A stretch of 9,513 bases of DNA, taken from an uncultured Actinomycetes bacterium (GTDB lineage: Bacteria > Actinomycetota > Actinomycetes > Nanopelagicales > Nanopelagicaceae). Below are positions 7,259 to 9,513 of this stretch, in pieces. The notes below the pieces were generated by a model. The model ran no database searches. It worked only from the letters and a program-made list of their open reading frames with translations, and was not told the origin of the DNA. The stretch covers positions 1-9,513 of the forward strand of contig CAIYQS010000257.1 in NCBI GenBank assembly GCA_903928395.1, read 5' to 3'. Position numbers and translations under genes: made by a program. Within the stretch, counting starts at the first letter, position 1. Every line of letters starts with the position of its first letter.

Positions 7259-8191
7259 TTATTCAACCAAAGTTCGACCGGTAAGCCGCAAGAAAACGTC
7301 TTCCAGCGAACTTCGGCGAACTAGCGAAGTGAGGGGGTGAAGTCCCTTTTGATTGAGTGAATGAAGCAATTCTTCACCGTCCTCGGCGTACAAAAGGATT
7401 CGATCTGGCAACACTTCAATACGCTCAACTAATTCTTGTAATTGTGGGGCGACGATGGCATTGCGATCAGAGCCAAACCTAACTTCAAGAACTTCCTTTG
7501 TTGAATAATTCTTGATCAGTCCAGCTGGGGAATCCTCTGCCATGATCGAACCTTTATCCATGACCATCAACCGATCGCAGAGTTGTTCGGCTTCATCCAT
7601 GTAGTGAGTAGTGATCAGAAGTGTGACGCCTTGCTCCTTAAGACGGAACAGGCGATCCCAAAGAATATGTCGCGCTTGCGGATCTAGCCCAGTTGTAGGT
7701 TCATCCAGCATCAAGATTTCTGGCTCACTGACCAATGCTCACGCGATGGTCAGCCGACGCTTCATTCCACCACTCAGTGCATCCACTTTTACAGTTCGCT
7801 TATCGGCGAGTTGCGCAAAATCCAGCAGCTCTTCAATTTTTGGCTTGATGAACTTCTTAGAAAGTCCAAAGTAGCGACCGTAAATATAAAGATTTTCTTC
7901 AACGGTGAGCGCCTGATCCAAATTATCAGCCTGAGGGACTACACCTAGGTGAGCTTTGATCTCTGGTCCAAATTTCTCTGGATCCTTCCCCAGAATGGTC
8001 ATTTCACCGCTGGTGCGAGTAAGGGTGGCCGCAATAATCCGCATGGTCGTGGATTTGCCGGCGCCATTTGGACCTAGAAAGCCGAAGGACTCGCCTTTTC
8101 GGACCTGAAAGTTGATTCCAGCGACAGCAGTGAAATCGTCGTAACGCTTCACCAGATTTTTGGCCTCGATGAGGACCTCGTTTTTATCCAT
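7259..8191 (-). pseudogene. ABC transporter ATPase interrupted by one in-frame TGA
   Basis: Read through the stop, this is a 310-codon DrrA/NodI-like ATPase: Walker A GPNGAGKST (40-48), Q-loop Gln87, signature LSGGM (139-143), Walker B with LMLDEP (Asp163/Glu164), D-loop GLD, switch His196 in ITTHYMDEAEQ, and a C-terminal accessory domain ending in LEDVFLRLTG. Codon 151, at 7739-7741, is TGA; the family nearly always has Arg there (LTIA-R-ALVSEPE), and CGA to TGA is a single C-to-T change in a CpG. The frame does not shift. Termination would give a 150-aa fragment without Walker B. Restart at TTG 7735 would give 158 aa without Walker A. The downstream half shows no decay, so the lesion is recent, is read through, or is a sequence error. 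It heads the operon with the two permeases. Confidence 0.85.
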
Positions 8192-8200
8192 AAGGGAGAG

Positions 8201-8206
8201 ATCTTA
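8201..8206 (-). promoter_or_regulatory. Candidate -10 of the ABC operon
   Basis: On the minus strand TAAGAT fits TANNNT and lies 9 nt upstream of the ATPase ATG (8191), which has CTCTCCCTT and no Shine-Dalgarno in front of it. A nearly leaderless transcript would fit. No -35 is recognisable, so this is a weak call. Confidence 0.3.
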
Positions 8207-8238
8207 ATAGTTCGCTTGAAACCTCGTTCCCAATTTCA

Positions 8239-8264
8239 CCTTCGGACTCGCTTCGTACCGAAGG
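8239..8264. repeat. Inverted repeat between the divergent operons
   Basis: CCTTCGG (8239-8245) and CCGAAGG (8258-8264) are perfect 7-bp inverted arms around a 12-nt centre. The repeat lies upstream of the ABC operon start and just upstream of the MraZ boxes. It could be an operator for an unknown regulator. No T-run follows on the plus strand, so it is not an obvious terminator. Confidence 0.4.
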
Positions 8265-8293
8265 GGCGTGGAGTGGAGGACATTGGAAGGAAA

Positions 8294-8338
8294 GTGGGTA
8301 ACGGTGGTTGAAATAGGGGAAAAGTGGAGTAAAGTGGT
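8294..8338 (+). promoter_or_regulatory. MraZ operator: five boxes with a 10-bp period
   Basis: The boxes GTGGG (8294), GTGGT (8304), TAGGG (8314), GTGGA (8324) and GTGGT (8334) start exactly 10 bp apart, and three of them carry the longer form AAAGTGG. This matches known MraZ sites: TGGGN repeats with 5-bp spacers in E. coli and AAAGTG repeats in mycoplasmas. Extra GTGGA/TTGGA copies at 8268, 8273 and 8283 lie slightly out of phase. The array should let the MraZ ring bind several turns and autoregulate mraZ and the dcw genes. Confidence 0.85.
8308..8335 (+). promoter_or_regulatory. Candidate mraZ promoter inside the MraZ boxes
   Basis: TTGAAA (8308-8313, 5 of 6 to the -35 consensus) is separated by 16 bp from TAAAGT (8330-8335), which fits TANNNT. 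Both elements lie between and within the MraZ boxes, so MraZ binding would exclude RNA polymerase. The predicted start near 8342 leaves a leader of about 50 nt. Confidence 0.5.
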
Positions 8339-8394
8339 GGATGCAATCAATTCGGGGGAATTGTGTGCGTGCAAATGGTTGAAAAAGGGGAGAA

Positions 8395-8826
8395 ATGTTT
8401 CTTGGGACCCACGAGCCAAAGCTCGACGACAAGGGTCGCCTCATTCTGCCCGCCAGATTCAGAGATGAATTGGCGCAAGGGCTGGTCATTACTAAGGGTC
8501 AAGAACGCTGCTTATATGTCTTTCCTATAGGTGAATTTACGTCGATCACTGAGCAAATGCGTAAGGCCCCGGTCACCGAAAAAGGCGCTCGCGATTACAT
8601 GCGTGTCATGTTCGCGGGAGCACATGATGAAGTTCCAGATAAACAGGGGCGAGTAACGATCCCAAGTGGATTGCGAAGTTACGCCGGACTGGAAAAAGAG
8701 TGCGTTGTCATTGGCGCCAATACTCGGCTTGAAATTTGGGATGCCGCTTCCTGGAACACCTACCTCGCCGACCGCGAAAAAGGTTTTGCTGATGTTTCTA
8801 CGGAGGTGCTACCCGGACTTTTCTAA
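8395..8826 (+). CDS. mraZ: Transcriptional regulator MraZ
   Basis: The protein is 143 aa, the normal length. It has two SpoVT/AbrB-type half-domains with the conserved signatures DDKGRLILPARFR (11-23) and DKQGRVTIPSGLR (82-94). MraZ forms ring-shaped oligomers that bind direct repeats upstream of its own gene and regulate the dcw cluster, which includes rsmH just downstream. The start MFLGTHEPKLD is the family's conserved N-terminus, and AAGGGGAG (8385-8392) directly upstream serves as ribosome binding site, although close to the ATG. The matching operator array is at 8294-8338. C-terminal STEVLPGLF is intact. Confidence 0.96.
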   Translation: MFLGTHEPKLDDKGRLILPARFRDELAQGLVITKGQERCLYVFPIGEFTSITEQMRKAPVTEKGARDYMRVMFAGAHDEVPDKQGRVTIPSGLRSYAGLEKECVVIGANTRLEIWDAASWNTYLADREKGFADVSTEVLPGLF

Positions 8827-8840
8827 TTCCTCGAAGGCAG

Positions 8841-8936
8841 CCTGACCTCTCTGGGTAGGCCACCGCCGACTTCATATTAACGACGTCACTTCCCCGGCGC
8901 CGTTTCCCCCTAGATCCGTCGGTCGGCGGTGACCTA
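8841..8936 (+). ncRNA. Structured leader RNA upstream of rsmH, probable mraW motif
   Basis: CACCGCCGAC (8861-8870) is perfectly complementary to GTCGGCGGTG (8922-8931). Past one C-A mismatch (8860/8932), TAGG (8856-8859) pairs with CCTA (8933-8936), giving 14 pairs in a 15-position stem that closes a 51-nt loop region with the GC palindrome CGGCGCCG. A rival hairpin, CCTGACC (8841-8847) with GGGTAGG (8853-8859), uses the same TAGG, so the two folds partly exclude each other. There is no U-run directly after the stem, so a simple terminator is unlikely. An actinobacterial 'mraW RNA motif' in the 5' leader of mraW (rsmH) is known; identity is inferred from position and fold, not from a covariance search. 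Confidence 0.6.
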
Positions 8937-9014
8937 GTTAGAGAAATCCACGTTGCTCAATCTAGATCACATTTTTTAGTCGTTCCAATGAAAAGGAAAA
9001 GGAAGGGGGAGCGG

Positions 9015-9513
9015 GTGAGCCGACAACATATTCCAGTTGCGCTTGAACGATGTATTGAACTGCTTACTCCTGCCATCGAGTTCTCGCTTCAAAATGAACC
9101 TTCCACGTATGTCGTGGATGCAACATTGGGTCTTGGCGGGCACACACGTGCATTGCTCGCCAAGTTCCCAACTTTGATCATTATTGGAATTGATCGGGAT
9201 CAAGCTGCATTAGCGCGCGCGCGTGAAAATGTAGCCCCGTTTGGGAATCGTCTGCTGATTGCTCATACGACTTATGACCAGATTGAAGCGGTATTACAGG
9301 ACCATGGAATTGAAAAAATTGCCGGAATACTTTTTGACCTTGGGGTCTCTTCGATGCAACTCGATGATGGGGAACGCGGCTTTGCTTATTCGCACGATGC
9401 TCCACTAGATATGAGGATGGATCAAAGTGCCGGTCAAAGTGCACTCGACATTCTTCAAACTTATGACCACGCGTCACTGGTTCGAATCTTGCGGCTTTAT
9501 GGTGAAGAAAAAT
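9015..9513 (+). CDS. rsmH: 16S rRNA (cytosine1402-N4)-methyltransferase RsmH, 5' part
   Basis: The first 166 codons are visible; the gene runs off the window. RsmH (MraW) uses SAM to N4-methylate C1402 of 16S rRNA. Visible family marks are HIPVALERCIELLTP at 5-19, SAM motif I VVDATLGLGGHT at 33-44, GIDRD, and FDLGVSSMQLD followed by RGFAYSHDAPLDMRMD. I chose GTG 9015 because AGGAAGGGGGAG lies just upstream and the conserved HIPV follows four residues later. An in-frame ATG at 8988 would add MKRKRKGER and has no ribosome binding site; a weak TTGCTC-16-TTTAGT promoter (8953-8980) could make it leaderless. It follows mraZ in the standard dcw order, with the structured leader in between. Confidence 0.95.
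   Translation, partial: MSRQHIPVALERCIELLTPAIEFSLQNEPSTYVVDATLGLGGHTRALLAKFPTLIIIGIDRDQAALARARENVAPFGNRLLIAHTTYDQIEAVLQDHGIEKIAGILFDLGVSSMQLDDGERGFAYSHDAPLDMRMDQSAGQSALDILQTYDHASLVRILRLYGEEK

Noticed and set aside
7739..7741. TGA read as Trp or Gly under an alternative genetic code
   Set aside because: TGA is the functional stop of dnaE2 (3989-3991), the DUF6504 gene (696-698) and the first permease (6418-6420), each at a tight gene overlap. The expected residue here is Arg, not Trp or Gly.
8217..8232. Second LexA box upstream of the ABC operon (GGAACGAGGTTTC on the minus strand)
   Set aside because: Only the GAAC half-site fits. The right half has TTTC in place of GTTC/GTTCG and symmetry is lost, so it falls well short of the perfect box at 319-334.
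8922..8980. Intrinsic terminator after mraZ
   Set aside because: The stem at 8856-8936 is not followed directly by a U-run; the T6 run at 8972-8977 is about 35 nt further on. Termination here would cut rsmH off from the dcw transcript.
1..9513. CRISPR array, insertion sequence, transposase or integrase
   Set aside because: No regularly spaced repeat-spacer pattern, terminal inverted repeats flanking a transposase, or recombinase motifs were found. The only regular repeat is the MraZ box array.

Overview
The window looks like chromosomal DNA of an actinobacterium of roughly 50% GC by eye. The signs are a second DnaE polymerase of the actinobacterial type next to a DUF6504 gene and dinB, a DUF3040 membrane protein, an actinobacterial-type SOS box, promoters whose -10 elements sit so close to the start codon that leaderless mRNAs are likely, and mraZ-rsmH at the head of the division/cell-wall (dcw) cluster. 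A moderate-GC freshwater lineage is possible, but the sequence alone does not fix genus or family.

Layout. Bases 2-160 are the 3' end of an unrecognised gene. Bases 161-326 hold no gene. On the minus strand they carry what looks like the detached 3' end of a tRNA (218-238), possibly an old attachment site, followed by a promoter (290-318) and a perfect LexA/SOS box (319-334). The box controls a tightly packed DNA-damage cassette: DUF6504 protein (327-698), error-prone DnaE2-type polymerase (695-3991) and DinB, a Y-family polymerase (3972-5174). All three reading frames overlap. DUF3040 (5227-5589) follows with its own -10 element.

On the opposite strand (8191 down to 5591) lies a three-gene ABC-2 type exporter: ATPase, permease, permease. 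The ATPase is interrupted by one in-frame TGA exactly where the conserved Arg after the ABC signature is expected (CGA to TGA). The rest of the gene is intact and both permeases are complete.

The divergent region 8192-8394 carries an inverted repeat and a MraZ operator of five boxes at exact 10-bp spacing, overlapping a plausible promoter. Then come mraZ (8395-8826), a 188-bp leader with a long RNA stem and a competing hairpin (probably the actinobacterial mraW RNA motif), and the 5' part of rsmH (9015 to the window end).

How the parts work together. The first block is an SOS-inducible translesion/mutagenesis module in which a catalytically intact DinB accompanies DnaE2, and no imuB is seen in the window. 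The last block is the autoregulated start of the dcw operon. The exporter between them is either a recently inactivated gene set, a recoding case or a sequence error.
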